DNA of 64,000 nucleotides from CAZJLN01 sp964540765 (lineage in GTDB: Bacteria > Chloroflexota > Anaerolineae > Anaerolineales > Anaerolineaceae), in contig CAZINW010000003.1 in the NCBI GenBank assembly GCA_964540765.1, forward strand, positions 1-64,000, written 5' to 3'. Shown here in pieces: positions 33,983-42,088 of this stretch (position 1 is its first letter; each line of letters begins with the position of its first letter). Both the position numbers and the translations under genes were made by a program. The notes beneath the pieces were generated by a model, which ran no database searches, was not told where the DNA came from, and saw nothing but the letters and a program-made list of their open reading frames with translations.

Positions 33983-34902
33983 TGAAGCCGCGTACCAAAG
34001 CCATTTTGCAGGCATTTTTTGTTACCTTTTTATGGTCATCCTCCTGGGTGATCATAAAAATAGCTCTTAAAGATCTGCCACCGCTGACGTTTGCCGCGCT
34101 CCGTTTTGTGATCGCATTCCTCTGCCTGCTGCCATTTAGCTTGAAAAAAGAATACCATGATCAGATCAAAGGGATGAAATGGCACGCCTGGCTGGAAATT
34201 ATCCTGCTGGGTATCCTTTACTACGCCATCACACCCGGCGGTCAAAACCTGGGGCTTCATTACCTTCCCGCCAACACGCTCAGCCTGATCCTGAGCTTCA
34301 CGGCTGTAGCTGTTGCATTTTTAGGGATGCTCTTCCTGAAGGAGAGACCGACGCTGCCACAATGGCTGGGCATGGCATTGTACCTGGCGGGCGTTCTGGT
34401 CTATTTCTGGCACAGATCAGGTCAATCCATCTCCGTTATTGGGATCGTGACGGGCATTATCACCATGGCAGCCAACTCCTTCTCTGCCCTACTGGGAAGA
34501 AAAATCAATAAAACGGGTAAGCTCTCTCCCCTGCTTGTGACAACCCTGAGTATGGGCATTGGCGCTTTTCTGCTGCTGGGGGTGGGCATCGCCATTGAAG
34601 GTTTCCCCAGGCTCTCACCCATCCATTGGCTATTGACATGCTGGCTGGCGATTATAAATACTGCCTTTGCCTATCAACTGTGGAACAAGACCCTGGTCGT
34701 ATTGCCTGCCTTTGATTCAGTCCTCATCAACAACAGCATGCTGGCGCAGATTTCCATCCTCGCCTGGGTTTTTCTTGATGAAGCGCTGACCCCGTTACAG
34801 ATCATCGGTCTGATCATCGCCATGATGGGTGTGGCGGCAGTCCAGCTTTATTCAGCAAAAAAAGATAATTTGTCTCGATGGTGTTCAAACCCACCCAGTT
34901 AA
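33982..34902 (+). CDS. EamA/DMT-family transporter
   Basis: Drug/metabolite transporter superfamily exporter (306 aa) with ten membrane helices in two EamA repeats (about 5-130 and 150-290). The typical start is FFVTFLWSSSWVIIKIALKDLPPLTFAALRF, and the second half has LLTCWLAIINTAFAYQLWNKTL. The substrate is unknown. It is translationally coupled to the PAP2 gene. The last ten codons run into a tandem repeat derived from the tRNA-Ser 3' region. The normal C-terminus may therefore have been altered by that duplication. Confidence 0.88.
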   Translation: MKPRTKAILQAFFVTFLWSSSWVIIKIALKDLPPLTFAALRFVIAFLCLLPFSLKKEYHDQIKGMKWHAWLEIILLGILYYAITPGGQNLGLHYLPANTLSLILSFTAVAVAFLGMLFLKERPTLPQWLGMALYLAGVLVYFWHRSGQSISVIGIVTGIITMAANSFSALLGRKINKTGKLSPLLVTTLSMGIGAFLLLGVGIAIEGFPRLSPIHWLLTCWLAIINTAFAYQLWNKTLVVLPAFDSVLINNSMLAQISILAWVFLDEALTPLQIIGLIIAMMGVAAVQLYSAKKDNLSRWCSNPPS

Positions 34903-34985
34903 ATAAAAAAACGGAGAGAGTGGGAAACCTCACCTCGATGGTGTTCGAACCCACCCAGTTAAATAAAAAAAACGGAGAGAGTGGG
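34874..34985. repeat. Tandem 60-base repeat copying the tRNA-Ser 3' end
   Basis: A unit starting CTCGATGG at 34874 recurs at 34934 (period 60) and is about 51 bases long with few differences. Each copy ends in GGAGAGAGTGGGA, the last 13 bases of tRNA-Ser seen from the plus strand, preceded by an A run that is the tRNA's U-tract on the minus strand. The first copy is a partial duplicate, not a second tRNA. Confidence 0.88.
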
Positions 34986-35060
34986 ATTCGAACCCACGGT
35001 AGCCACAAGGACTACAACGGTTTTCGAGACCGTCCCATTCAACCGCTCTGGCATCTCTCC
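34974..35060 (-). tRNA. tRNA-Ser(CGA)
   Basis: The reverse strand has acceptor stem GGAGAGA/TCTCTCC, anticodon loop CTCGAAA (anticodon CGA), a long class-II variable arm and T arm GTGGG-TTCGAAT-CCCAC. CGA reads UCG (Ser). A CCA end is not encoded; a U-tract follows directly. Confidence 0.96.
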
Positions 35061-35096
35061 AGCTTTGTACCCCATGCGGGGCACTTTGTGCCCTTG

Positions 35097-35102
35097 ATTA
35101 TA
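35097..35102 (-). promoter_or_regulatory. Likely -10 element of tRNA-Ser
   Basis: Reverse-strand TATAAT about 36 bases upstream of the tRNA, just after the stop of the beta-CASP gene. Between it and the tRNA are two mutually exclusive small hairpins (35070-35081 and 35079-35093). The -35 is not clear. Confidence 0.5.
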
Positions 35103-35110
35103 CCTGAAAC

Positions 35111-36508
35111 CTAAAGCTCCAGGACATCTGCTTCCTGTGGGTAGAGTATCTCTGGCATGCTTTCTTCTTCCTTGAGCTTTTCGGTCAGGGCGGTGGCGGC
35201 TTTCTCTTCACCATGCACCAGGATGATCTTCTTCAAGCTGCTTTTGCTCGCTGTTGCATACTTCATCAGCATATTCTGTCCCCCATGGGCGCTCAATCCG
35301 CCGATGGTAACCACCTCTGCCTTGCGAAAAAAGTCTTCGCCAAATATCTTGACCTTGCGCTCCTGGTCAGCCAGGCGCCTTCCCAACGTATTGGGCGCCT
35401 GCCAGGAGATGATGGCAATGGTGTTCTTGCCATTTTCAATATTGTTGCGCAAGTGATGCAGGATGCGTCCGCTTTCTGCCATTCCCGAAGCTGAAATGAT
35501 AATCATGGGCTCTTTAAAATCATTAAGTGCTTTGGATTCATCCACCGTGCGTGTAAAGATCAAATTATTGAAGTCCAATGCTGCGCTGCGATGTTCAGAG
35601 ATAAAACGCCAGGTTTCTTCATCGAAACATTCTGAATGACGGCGGTACAGATCAGACGCAGCCACTGCCAGCGGACTATCAATGACAACAGGGATCTGAG
35701 GGATCTCGCCATTCTCCATCGCCTCACTCAAAAAATAACATAGAGTCTGGGTGCGCCCGACAGCAAAGGCCGGCACGATCACCCTGCCGCCCCGCTTTAC
35801 GGTACGAATAACCATATCCTTGAATTCATCAAAAGCCTCTTCCAACGAGTTGTGTGGCTTATCACCATAAGTGCATTCCATCAAGAGGTAGTCCGCATCT
35901 TCCGGCAGCACAGGATCCTGCAGAATTGGCACATCATAGCGCCCCACATCGCCGGAAAACCACAGTCGTTTTTTAATGCCATTTTCTGTAATATCCAGCA
36001 CCACTGCTGCCGATCCCAGGATGTGGCCGGCATCCACCAACCTGGCGCTGACGCCTTCAACAGGCTCAAAAACCTGGTCATACCAGACTGATTTGAAATG
36101 GGGAACCGTCTGGATGGCATCCTCGGTTGTGTACAAGGGTTCTACGGGAGGTAATCCCTGCTTTTTACGTTTTTTATTGACATACTGAATGTCCCATTCA
36201 TGGATATGACCTGAATCCCGCAGCATGATATCCGCCAGGTCAACGGTGGCATTGACAGCATAGATCGGTCCGCGGTAACCCTGCTTCACCAGGTTGGGCA
36301 AATTGCCACTGTGATCAATATGCGCATGGGAAAGGATCACCGCATCAATGGATTCAGGTTTAAACGGAAATTTCAGGTTTACCTGATAGGTATCCTCGCG
36401 ATGCCCCTGGAATAAACCGCATTCAAGTAATAATCGCCGTTCATTCACCTCAATCAGGTGCATGGAGCCAGTCACTGTCTGTGCAGCGCCCAAAATGTGG
36501 ATTTTCAT
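35111..36508 (-). CDS. Beta-CASP metallo-beta-lactamase-fold ribonuclease
   Basis: Protein of 465 aa in the beta-CASP family of zinc-dependent RNases (CPSF73/archaeal-aCPSF-like without KH domains). The metal-binding motif is SHAHIDHSG with His61, His63, Asp65 and His66. Further motifs are LVDAGHILGSAAV, the beta-CASP insert (about 210-370) with IISASGMAESGRI, and the C-terminal IGGLSAHGGQ. It probably cleaves RNA endo- or exonucleolytically. Its start overlaps the RNase D gene stop by four bases (ATGA). The pairing suggests a joint RNA-processing role, and tRNA-Ser is immediately downstream on the same strand. Confidence 0.93.
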   Translation of the reverse strand: MKIHILGAAQTVTGSMHLIEVNERRLLLECGLFQGHREDTYQVNLKFPFKPESIDAVILSHAHIDHSGNLPNLVKQGYRGPIYAVNATVDLADIMLRDSGHIHEWDIQYVNKKRKKQGLPPVEPLYTTEDAIQTVPHFKSVWYDQVFEPVEGVSARLVDAGHILGSAAVVLDITENGIKKRLWFSGDVGRYDVPILQDPVLPEDADYLLMECTYGDKPHNSLEEAFDEFKDMVIRTVKRGGRVIVPAFAVGRTQTLCYFLSEAMENGEIPQIPVVIDSPLAVAASDLYRRHSECFDEETWRFISEHRSAALDFNNLIFTRTVDESKALNDFKEPMIIISASGMAESGRILHHLRNNIENGKNTIAIISWQAPNTLGRRLADQERKVKIFGEDFFRKAEVVTIGGLSAHGGQNMLMKYATASKSSLKKIILVHGEEKAATALTEKLKEEESMPEILYPQEADVLEL

Positions 36509-37644
36509 AGAATCCGTCCTTTCTTCAATACCGCTAAAATTTCTTCACCAAATTGATTGAACCGGATCGGGGTGTCTGCCATGACCGCTCTCATCGCTTC
36601 AACGGTCTGTGGATTGACCTCGGCTATTTGATTCATGATCTCTTTGGATAAAATAACATCTGAGGGAACGCCCAGGTGTAAACCTGCATCTTTCCGCCAC
36701 TCACCTAATTTTTCCTTGCGTGCCTGCAGCACTTCGTTAAAGTGATAATGGTTGGCAGGAACAGTTACGTTCACTCTGGCTGAACTTTTAACTGCTTGCA
36801 GCAGTCCCCTGCCATAACGCTGAACCTGATTTTTGCTCAAAGAGGGTAATAATTCCAACTCTGGAAAATATCTGGGTAAGGTCTGTGCCACTTCCAGCAA
36901 AGCCTGGTTGCTCATGATCTTAAAGGGCGGCTTGTTATTAGTCTTTGCGATCATCTCACGAAATTCATACAAGCTTTTTAGGGCGGCCAACTGCTTTGGT
37001 TTCAACTGATTGATCCCGCGAATGCGCCACATGTCTGCGGTATGGTTTTGCATGGGGCTTGAATTTTTAGCCAGGTAGGCACAGTCTTCCATTACCAGTG
37101 CCAGCCTGTCCATCTTGACCAATTCCTGCACCAATTTGTCACGCAGCGGAATCAGGTAATGCGAATCCCGGCGTGCATAAGCCAGCATTTCAGCGCTGAG
37201 CGGACGCTGCCCCCAATTGGCGCGCTGGTAGTGCTTGTCGACTTGCACGCCAAAAGCAGACTGCAGCATGGCAGCCAAACCAACAGAGTCCATTCCCAGC
37301 GTGCGACCTGCGATCATCGTATCAAAAAGGTTGGCAAATTCAAAGCCAAAATCGCGCTTAAGGCAGACCAGGTCATAATCTGCCGCATGAAATACCTTTT
37401 CGATTTTCGTAGAGGAAAACAAAGCATTCAGGCAGGAAAGGTCAGTCAGTGTCAGAGAATCCACCAGGTAATCCCTTGTGGAAGTCGAGATCTGGATCAG
37501 GCAGACCTGTTCCTGGTAGACATAGAGGCTGTTGGATTCCGTATCCACAGCCACAATTGGCTCTCGCATCAGGTGAGCCATCATGTTCTCAAGCATCGAT
37601 GCCTGGTCCACCCAGATTGGATCAGGAAGGTTCGTAATCAGCAT
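36505..37644 (-). CDS. rnd: Ribonuclease D
   Basis: 3'-5' exoribonuclease of the DEDD superfamily (379 aa) that trims tRNA and other RNA 3' ends. The exonuclease domain (about 25-195) has Asp34/Glu36 in VDTESNSL, VFHAADYDLVCL, and YARRD. HRDC-type helical domains follow (about 210-375). The chosen ATG begins MLITNLPDPIW and has TATAAT exactly 6 bases upstream. An in-frame ATG at 37707 would add 21 residues lacking similarity. It is first in the operon with the beta-CASP nuclease and divergent from the tRNA deacylase dtd. Confidence 0.92.
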   Translation of the reverse strand: MLITNLPDPIWVDQASMLENMMAHLMREPIVAVDTESNSLYVYQEQVCLIQISTSTRDYLVDSLTLTDLSCLNALFSSTKIEKVFHAADYDLVCLKRDFGFEFANLFDTMIAGRTLGMDSVGLAAMLQSAFGVQVDKHYQRANWGQRPLSAEMLAYARRDSHYLIPLRDKLVQELVKMDRLALVMEDCAYLAKNSSPMQNHTADMWRIRGINQLKPKQLAALKSLYEFREMIAKTNNKPPFKIMSNQALLEVAQTLPRYFPELELLPSLSKNQVQRYGRGLLQAVKSSARVNVTVPANHYHFNEVLQARKEKLGEWRKDAGLHLGVPSDVILSKEIMNQIAEVNPQTVEAMRAVMADTPIRFNQFGEEILAVLKKGRIL

Positions 37645-37650
37645 GTGTTC

Positions 37651-37656
37651 ATTATA
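37651..37656 (-). promoter_or_regulatory. -10 element of rnd
   Basis: Reverse-strand TATAAT with exactly 6 bases to the ATG at 37644, the geometry of a leaderless transcript. No clear -35. Confidence 0.5.
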
Positions 37657-37780
37657 CTCAAAACCATCGCAGATGCAGTCAGCAGGAATAATTTCCCGCC
37701 AGTTCATGGGAACAGATTTGCGGGCATCTCAAGCCAAATGGATTATAATTTTCCAGCAGCGGAAAAAGGAGACCAGCAAA

Positions 37781-38227
37781 ATGAAAGCAATCCTACAGCG
37801 GGTTCAACACGCAAGTGTCAGCATCGATGATCAGGTCGTCTCTGAAATCGGGCCCGGCCTGGTTATTTTGCTTGGCATTGCCCATGATGATACTCCCGCC
37901 CATGCTGAAGCACTTGCTGCCAAGATAGCCATGCTTCGTATCTTTGAAGACACGGAAGGTAAAATGAATCTTTCGTGCCTGGACGTTCAAGGCGAAGCGA
38001 TTGTGGTCTCCCAGTTCACCTTGCTGGCGGACACCCGCCGCGGGCGCAGACCTTCCTTCGTTGCAGCAGCCAGACCGGAAGTGGCAGAGCCCCTCTGCGA
38101 GCACTTCATCCAATCTTTACGTAACGCCGGTGTGCCAACCCAGAGTGGCATTTTCGGGGCTCACATGCTGGTCAATATTGAAAATGACGGACCAGTCACA
38201 ATAGTGCTGGACTACCCTACAGAGTGA
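37781..38227 (+). CDS. dtd: D-aminoacyl-tRNA deacylase
   Basis: Homodimeric enzyme (148 aa) that removes D-amino acids mis-attached to tRNA. Conserved blocks are MKAILQRV at the start, VVSQFTLLADTRRGRRPSF, GIFGAHMLV, and the Gly-cisPro-type motif NDGPVT near the C-terminus. AAAGGAG sits before the ATG and TATAAT at 37744-37749. The open frame reaches further upstream through the rnd start, without a good start. Its 3' end overlaps the 3' end of the convergent DHOD-like gene by 16 bases. Confidence 0.95.
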   Translation: MKAILQRVQHASVSIDDQVVSEIGPGLVILLGIAHDDTPAHAEALAAKIAMLRIFEDTEGKMNLSCLDVQGEAIVVSQFTLLADTRRGRRPSFVAAARPEVAEPLCEHFIQSLRNAGVPTQSGIFGAHMLVNIENDGPVTIVLDYPTE

Positions 38228-39024
38228 TTCTCTGAGACGACCCCAAAGGATCGCGCCAGGTCAGTTCCCCCACACCACAACAAAGCATCCAGTGCCACCA
38301 CCTGCGCGCCTGCCTGGCGCATGGCATCTGCCTGTCTCCTGCCATAAACACCGCCCCCGCCAATCACGCGTAGACCCAGTCCAGCCAGACGCTGGACTTC
38401 TGCCAGGGCAGTCGGAAAAGTGGCTGGTCCAAAGATGCGTCCGCGCACCAGACTGCCATCATCAGCGGGTAGAGCGCCATAGGGTTCTGCAAGCCGTACC
38501 ATGCTGATGGCTGTATTTTTTAGCTCCTCAGCGATTGATAGGCTCTCTTCAGGACTCAGGCTGATGATCAATGGCAGTTCGCCCTCCGCCGCATGGATCA
38601 ATTGCATCATCTCCAGTGGGTCCATATCAGGCGGAAAACCCAATTCCACCCCGCTTACATTTTCATGGCTTTCCAGAATCTGGATCATTTCTGACAGGCT
38701 TTCCGGCTCTTCCGACATCAGGTGAACAATCACCGGCAGGGATGCCCGCGCCCATGCATTTGCATATTTCTGGACAGCTTTCTTAAAACCTGGATTTGGC
38801 TGCCCATTGTGCAATAAGAAACCACCCTGAAAGCTTAATGAGACCCGCTTATGAGCAACTTCGCGTGGTTTAAAGCTGATCGGATTCGTGATAAACGCAC
38901 CCAGCACACCCCACAATCTGGATAATTTTGGGTCAGGATAGAAACCCAGGGTGCCGGCTGCATTGACATACGGCAGATCAAATGTCAGGTCGTGCCGGTT
39001 GATATCAAGCCGGTCAAACCACAT
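38212..39024 (-). CDS. Dihydroorotate-dehydrogenase-like TIM-barrel protein (degenerate)
   Basis: Protein of 270 aa with the PyrD fold. The FMN-side start NAAGTLGFYPDP (21-32), FITNPISFKPRE and the C-terminal VIGGGGVYGRRQADAMRQAGA match the family. The segment that normally reads NISCPN and holds the catalytic Cys of class 1 enzymes is GVELGFPPDM (125-134), with no Cys or Asn. It is coupled to a PyrK-like partner upstream (11-base overlap, GGAGG before the ATG). Either it has a different substrate or it is a non-catalytic relative. A true pyrD may be elsewhere in the genome. Confidence 0.75.
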   Translation of the reverse strand: MWFDRLDINRHDLTFDLPYVNAAGTLGFYPDPKLSRLWGVLGAFITNPISFKPREVAHKRVSLSFQGGFLLHNGQPNPGFKKAVQKYANAWARASLPVIVHLMSEEPESLSEMIQILESHENVSGVELGFPPDMDPLEMMQLIHAAEGELPLIISLSPEESLSIAEELKNTAISMVRLAEPYGALPADDGSLVRGRIFGPATFPTALAEVQRLAGLGLRVIGGGGVYGRRQADAMRQAGAQVVALDALLWCGGTDLARSFGVVSENHSVG

Positions 39025-39736
39025 AAATAATGTCCTCCAGTTTGAAAACCGGACCATCTTTGCATGCCATTTTCAAGCCGCGTCTTGTTTCCACCGCGCA
39101 GACCTGGCAATCTCCAAACCCTGCGCACGGCATGCTCGTGCGGATCAAGACCTGTCCGGGGCAGACTCTTCTTCGATTATTATCATCCAACCCTAAAATC
39201 GCTTTCAGTTGGGGCAAATTAACTGCGGAAATATCCATAACCAGGAAGTCAGCCCACATTAATGCTTCAGGTAAGGCTGCCAGGGGTTGAACTTCTACCT
39301 CGACCGGCACGGCAGAAATCAGTGATCCTTCAGGGTCATCCAGGAACAGGCTGACAGATGCATTTTGCCCCAATGCCTGTGTCATCAAAGGTAAAAGCCG
39401 CACAGGATCGCCCTCGGGAACAACCATGCTTACAAAATGGACACCCTCTGGCAGGGAAAAGCCTTTACCCATCGGACCCCAGAGGTGCAGTGATTCACCA
39501 GGATTCCAATTTCCAGGGATGCGATCGAGAAGCATTAATTTTTCTGTGGGCAAGCTTGCAGCAAATGCAATCTGTGGAAGCGGGCTCTCATCCACACCCC
39601 GCCAAACCTGGAAATATTGTCCAGGCTGGACGATAATATCCTCCTCAAAACGGATAAGGGCGCCTGCTGCTGAACTTTTCCTGTTGAAGGGTTGCAGGGC
39701 AACAGCCTCCTGGAGGGTGACTTCATGATACTTCAT
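39014..39736 (-). CDS. PyrK-like electron-transfer protein with a [2Fe-2S] site
   Basis: Protein of 240 aa. The C-terminus has the PyrK iron-sulfur pattern: Cys204, Cys210, Cys213, Cys225 in CAGFGDCQVC...ACKDGPVF. The N-terminal barrel resembles a ferredoxin-reductase domain, but the usual RxYS FAD motif is replaced by IAFAASLP. The Gly-rich nicotinamide motif is also absent (FVSMVVPEGDP). The pair with the DHOD-like gene copies the PyrDK layout while having lost several cofactor motifs. The cluster Cys spacing C-x5-C differs slightly from the common C-x4-C. Confidence 0.75.
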   Translation of the reverse strand: MKYHEVTLQEAVALQPFNRKSSAAGALIRFEEDIIVQPGQYFQVWRGVDESPLPQIAFAASLPTEKLMLLDRIPGNWNPGESLHLWGPMGKGFSLPEGVHFVSMVVPEGDPVRLLPLMTQALGQNASVSLFLDDPEGSLISAVPVEVEVQPLAALPEALMWADFLVMDISAVNLPQLKAILGLDDNNRRRVCPGQVLIRTSMPCAGFGDCQVCAVETRRGLKMACKDGPVFKLEDIIYVV

Positions 39737-39744
39737 CTCATGTC

Positions 39745-41499
39745 CTAAGGCTCCAGGGAATTTTCAAGAGCGCGTACTTCAGCTTTTAGCGTTTGAACGA
39801 CATCGGCAAGGGCAATCTCCTGTTTCTCATCCTGATCACGCCTTTTAAACTCCACACGGCCTTTCGCCAGTGTCCGTTCAGAGATCGTCAGGCGGATGGG
39901 CAACCCGATCAGATCTGCATCGTTGAACTTGACGCCAGTGCGCTCATCCCGGTCATCATACAGTGGAGTTAACCCGCTTTCACATAACTGCTGGTATAAA
40001 GCCTCTGCGGTCTCTTCTGATTTACCATCCCTGGATGCTAAAACCAACAGGTGGATTGGAAAAGGTGCGATCGATACAGGCCAGATCAACCCCTTTTCGT
40101 CATGGTGCTCTTCAGCCACACATGCAAGCAAACGACCCAGTCCGATCCCATAGGATCCCATGATCACCGGTTTTTCTTCTCCATCTTCATCAAGATAGCG
40201 GCACCCCAACGCCTCTGAATAACGGCTGCCAAGCTTGAAAATATGCCCAACCTCTACACCCCTATGCGCGTGCATGGGATTGCTGCAGACTGGGCAAGGT
40301 GAACCTTCTTCAGCGCTGGCAATATCTGTTACCAGGTCAGCGATGTAATCCCTCCCATAGTTGACATTCAATAGGTGATACCCGGGTATATTCGCACCCG
40401 CCACAAGGTTAGGCGATTGGGGGATTAAATCGTCAACAATCAACAGAACATCCTTGCGTCTCACGGATAGTGGCGAGGCATAACCTGGTACCGCCCCGAC
40501 TGCCAGGATTTCATCATCTTTAGCAGGTCGTAATCTGATCACCTCACTTTTGATAACTTCCGCGGTAGCATTGCTCAGCTTGGTTTCATTTAAAGTCATA
40601 TCCCCACGCAAAACCGCAAATATGAAGCATGGAGTTTCAGACCCAGCCAGTTCTGCCATATAAAAAACAGCTTTGGCTGTCTTTGACTTGGGAACCCCTA
40701 ACAAAGTACTCAAAGCTTCAATACTACCAACATTCGGTGTAGCAACTTTTTCAACGCTTCTCAAAACTTCTAATGGCGGTTTGTGCTTTGTAAATTTGGC
40801 AGCTTGCAGGTTGGCAGCATAATCACACTGACTGCAGAAAAACAAGGTGTCCTCGCCAATAGGGGTGAGATACATGAACTCAAGCGTTTGCTTGCCACCC
40901 ATCATGCCAGAGTCAGAACCCACAACTTTTACCGGTATTCCACATCTTTGAAAGATGTGCAAAAATACCTGGTAATGCGCCTGATATGCTGCATCCAACC
41001 CGGCTTCATCACGATCAAGGCTGTAAGAATCCAGCATGCTGAATTCCCTTACCCGAATCAAACCTGCCCGGGGGCGGGGATCATCACGGAACTTGGTCTG
41101 GATATGATACACCAATGTGGGTAGTTGACGATAGGAGTGCACTTCGTTGCGCACAAGGTCTGCCACAATTTCTTCATGAGTCATTGCCAGTACCATATCT
41201 CGCCCTGAGCGGTCTTTAAAGCGTGCCATTTCAGCATCAATAGAATACCAGCGACCAGTCTCCTTCCAAATTTCTGCCGGGTGGACAACTGGCATGAATA
41301 TTTCCTGTCCTCCCATTGCATGCATGCTCTCATGCATGATCCCTTCAATATGTTTGATCGCCAACTTGCCCAATGGCATAAGGGTGAAGATGCCTGCGCC
41401 CAGCGGACGAATAAAACCAGCCCGTAATAGGAGTTGATGGCTGGCAACCTCTGCTTCAGTCGGGATCTCTCTTAGCGTTTGTCCAAAAAGCTTGCTCAT
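39745..41499 (-). CDS. proS: Prolyl-tRNA synthetase
   Basis: Class II aminoacyl-tRNA synthetase (584 aa from this start) that charges tRNA-Pro. Motif 1 region LRAGFIRPLGAGIFTLMPLG, motif 2 FRDDPRPRAGLIRVREF and motif 3 GSYGIGLGRLLA are present. A bacterial-type editing insertion lies between motifs 2 and 3 (about 225-390, YbaK-like, with KTAKAVFYMA). The C-terminal anticodon domain begins near 480. An ATG two codons earlier (41505) is equally possible; neither has a strong ribosome-binding site. It is probably cotranscribed with the PyrK-like gene, whose ATG lies 8 bases past the proS stop. Confidence 0.95.
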   Translation of the reverse strand: MSKLFGQTLREIPTEAEVASHQLLLRAGFIRPLGAGIFTLMPLGKLAIKHIEGIMHESMHAMGGQEIFMPVVHPAEIWKETGRWYSIDAEMARFKDRSGRDMVLAMTHEEIVADLVRNEVHSYRQLPTLVYHIQTKFRDDPRPRAGLIRVREFSMLDSYSLDRDEAGLDAAYQAHYQVFLHIFQRCGIPVKVVGSDSGMMGGKQTLEFMYLTPIGEDTLFFCSQCDYAANLQAAKFTKHKPPLEVLRSVEKVATPNVGSIEALSTLLGVPKSKTAKAVFYMAELAGSETPCFIFAVLRGDMTLNETKLSNATAEVIKSEVIRLRPAKDDEILAVGAVPGYASPLSVRRKDVLLIVDDLIPQSPNLVAGANIPGYHLLNVNYGRDYIADLVTDIASAEEGSPCPVCSNPMHAHRGVEVGHIFKLGSRYSEALGCRYLDEDGEEKPVIMGSYGIGLGRLLACVAEEHHDEKGLIWPVSIAPFPIHLLVLASRDGKSEETAEALYQQLCESGLTPLYDDRDERTGVKFNDADLIGLPIRLTISERTLAKGRVEFKRRDQDEKQEIALADVVQTLKAEVRALENSLEP

Positions 41500-41525
41500 G
41501 CGCATGATGGCTTCGCTCTAATCTT

Positions 41526-41960
41526 TTAGACGATATTCTCTTCGCTCGTTTCAAGCTCTGTAGTCGTCTCGCCAAAGTCAAGTTCGATTTTGTCTTCCAT
41601 GCATATCTGACCCCGCAAATACGCACCTTCTTCCGTGGCAAACGAGGTGGTTACAACATCACCCCACACCCGACCCGTTGAGCGGATCTCAAGTTTTTCA
41701 GCGGTGATGTTCCCTTTTAAAGCCCCCGCCACAACCACAGAATCCGCTTTAAGCATTTCACAGGTCACCCGCCCAGTCTCACCGATCACCACCAAACCGC
41801 GCACAGCGATCTCCCCCTCCATGGTGCCTTCAATGCGGATGCCACCCTTGCCGCGTAAATCACCCTTCCAGTTGATCCCAGGGCCGATCACCGACGTGAC
41901 CCGCTCGGATGGTGTGACGTTGATCATGCCCGTATTTGATTTTTTCCTTGCCAATACCAT
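41526..41960 (-). CDS. Bactofilin-family cytoskeletal protein
   Basis: Polymer-forming cytoskeletal protein (144 aa). The right-handed beta-helix core (about 25-125) shows short repeats such as GIRIEGTMEGEIAVRG, VVVAGALKGNITAEKLEI and GRVWGDVVTTSF. Flanking tails are polar. Bactofilins scaffold cell-wall or polysaccharide enzymes. It lies 26 bases upstream of proS on the same strand and has AAGGGA before the ATG. TATAAT at about 42010 could be its -10. Which complex it organises here is unknown. Confidence 0.9.
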   Translation of the reverse strand: MVLARKKSNTGMINVTPSERVTSVIGPGINWKGDLRGKGGIRIEGTMEGEIAVRGLVVIGETGRVTCEMLKADSVVVAGALKGNITAEKLEIRSTGRVWGDVVTTSFATEEGAYLRGQICMEDKIELDFGETTTELETSEENIV

Positions 41961-42039
41961 ATCATATCCCTTGGATAATTATTCTGAATGTGGTCAATTT
42001 TCCTTTAATTATAATAACTGTTTTTTGGAAAAAATGAAG

Positions 42040-42056
42040 CTGACTTTAAAGGTCAG
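42040..42056 (-). terminator. Possible terminator after the lipoyl-NeuD operon
   Basis: CTGAC (42040-42044) and GTCAG (42052-42056) form a hairpin with A/T pairs inside. On the reverse strand it is followed by CTTCATTTTTT. Confidence 0.45.
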
Positions 42057-42088
42057 ATGCATTGATTCAATCAAAAGAAGTGCTCAGC

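Noticed and set aside
34874..34925. Second tRNA-Ser copy
   Set aside because: Only the 3' 13 bases of the tRNA and its flank are repeated; the anticodon and acceptor 5' half are missing.
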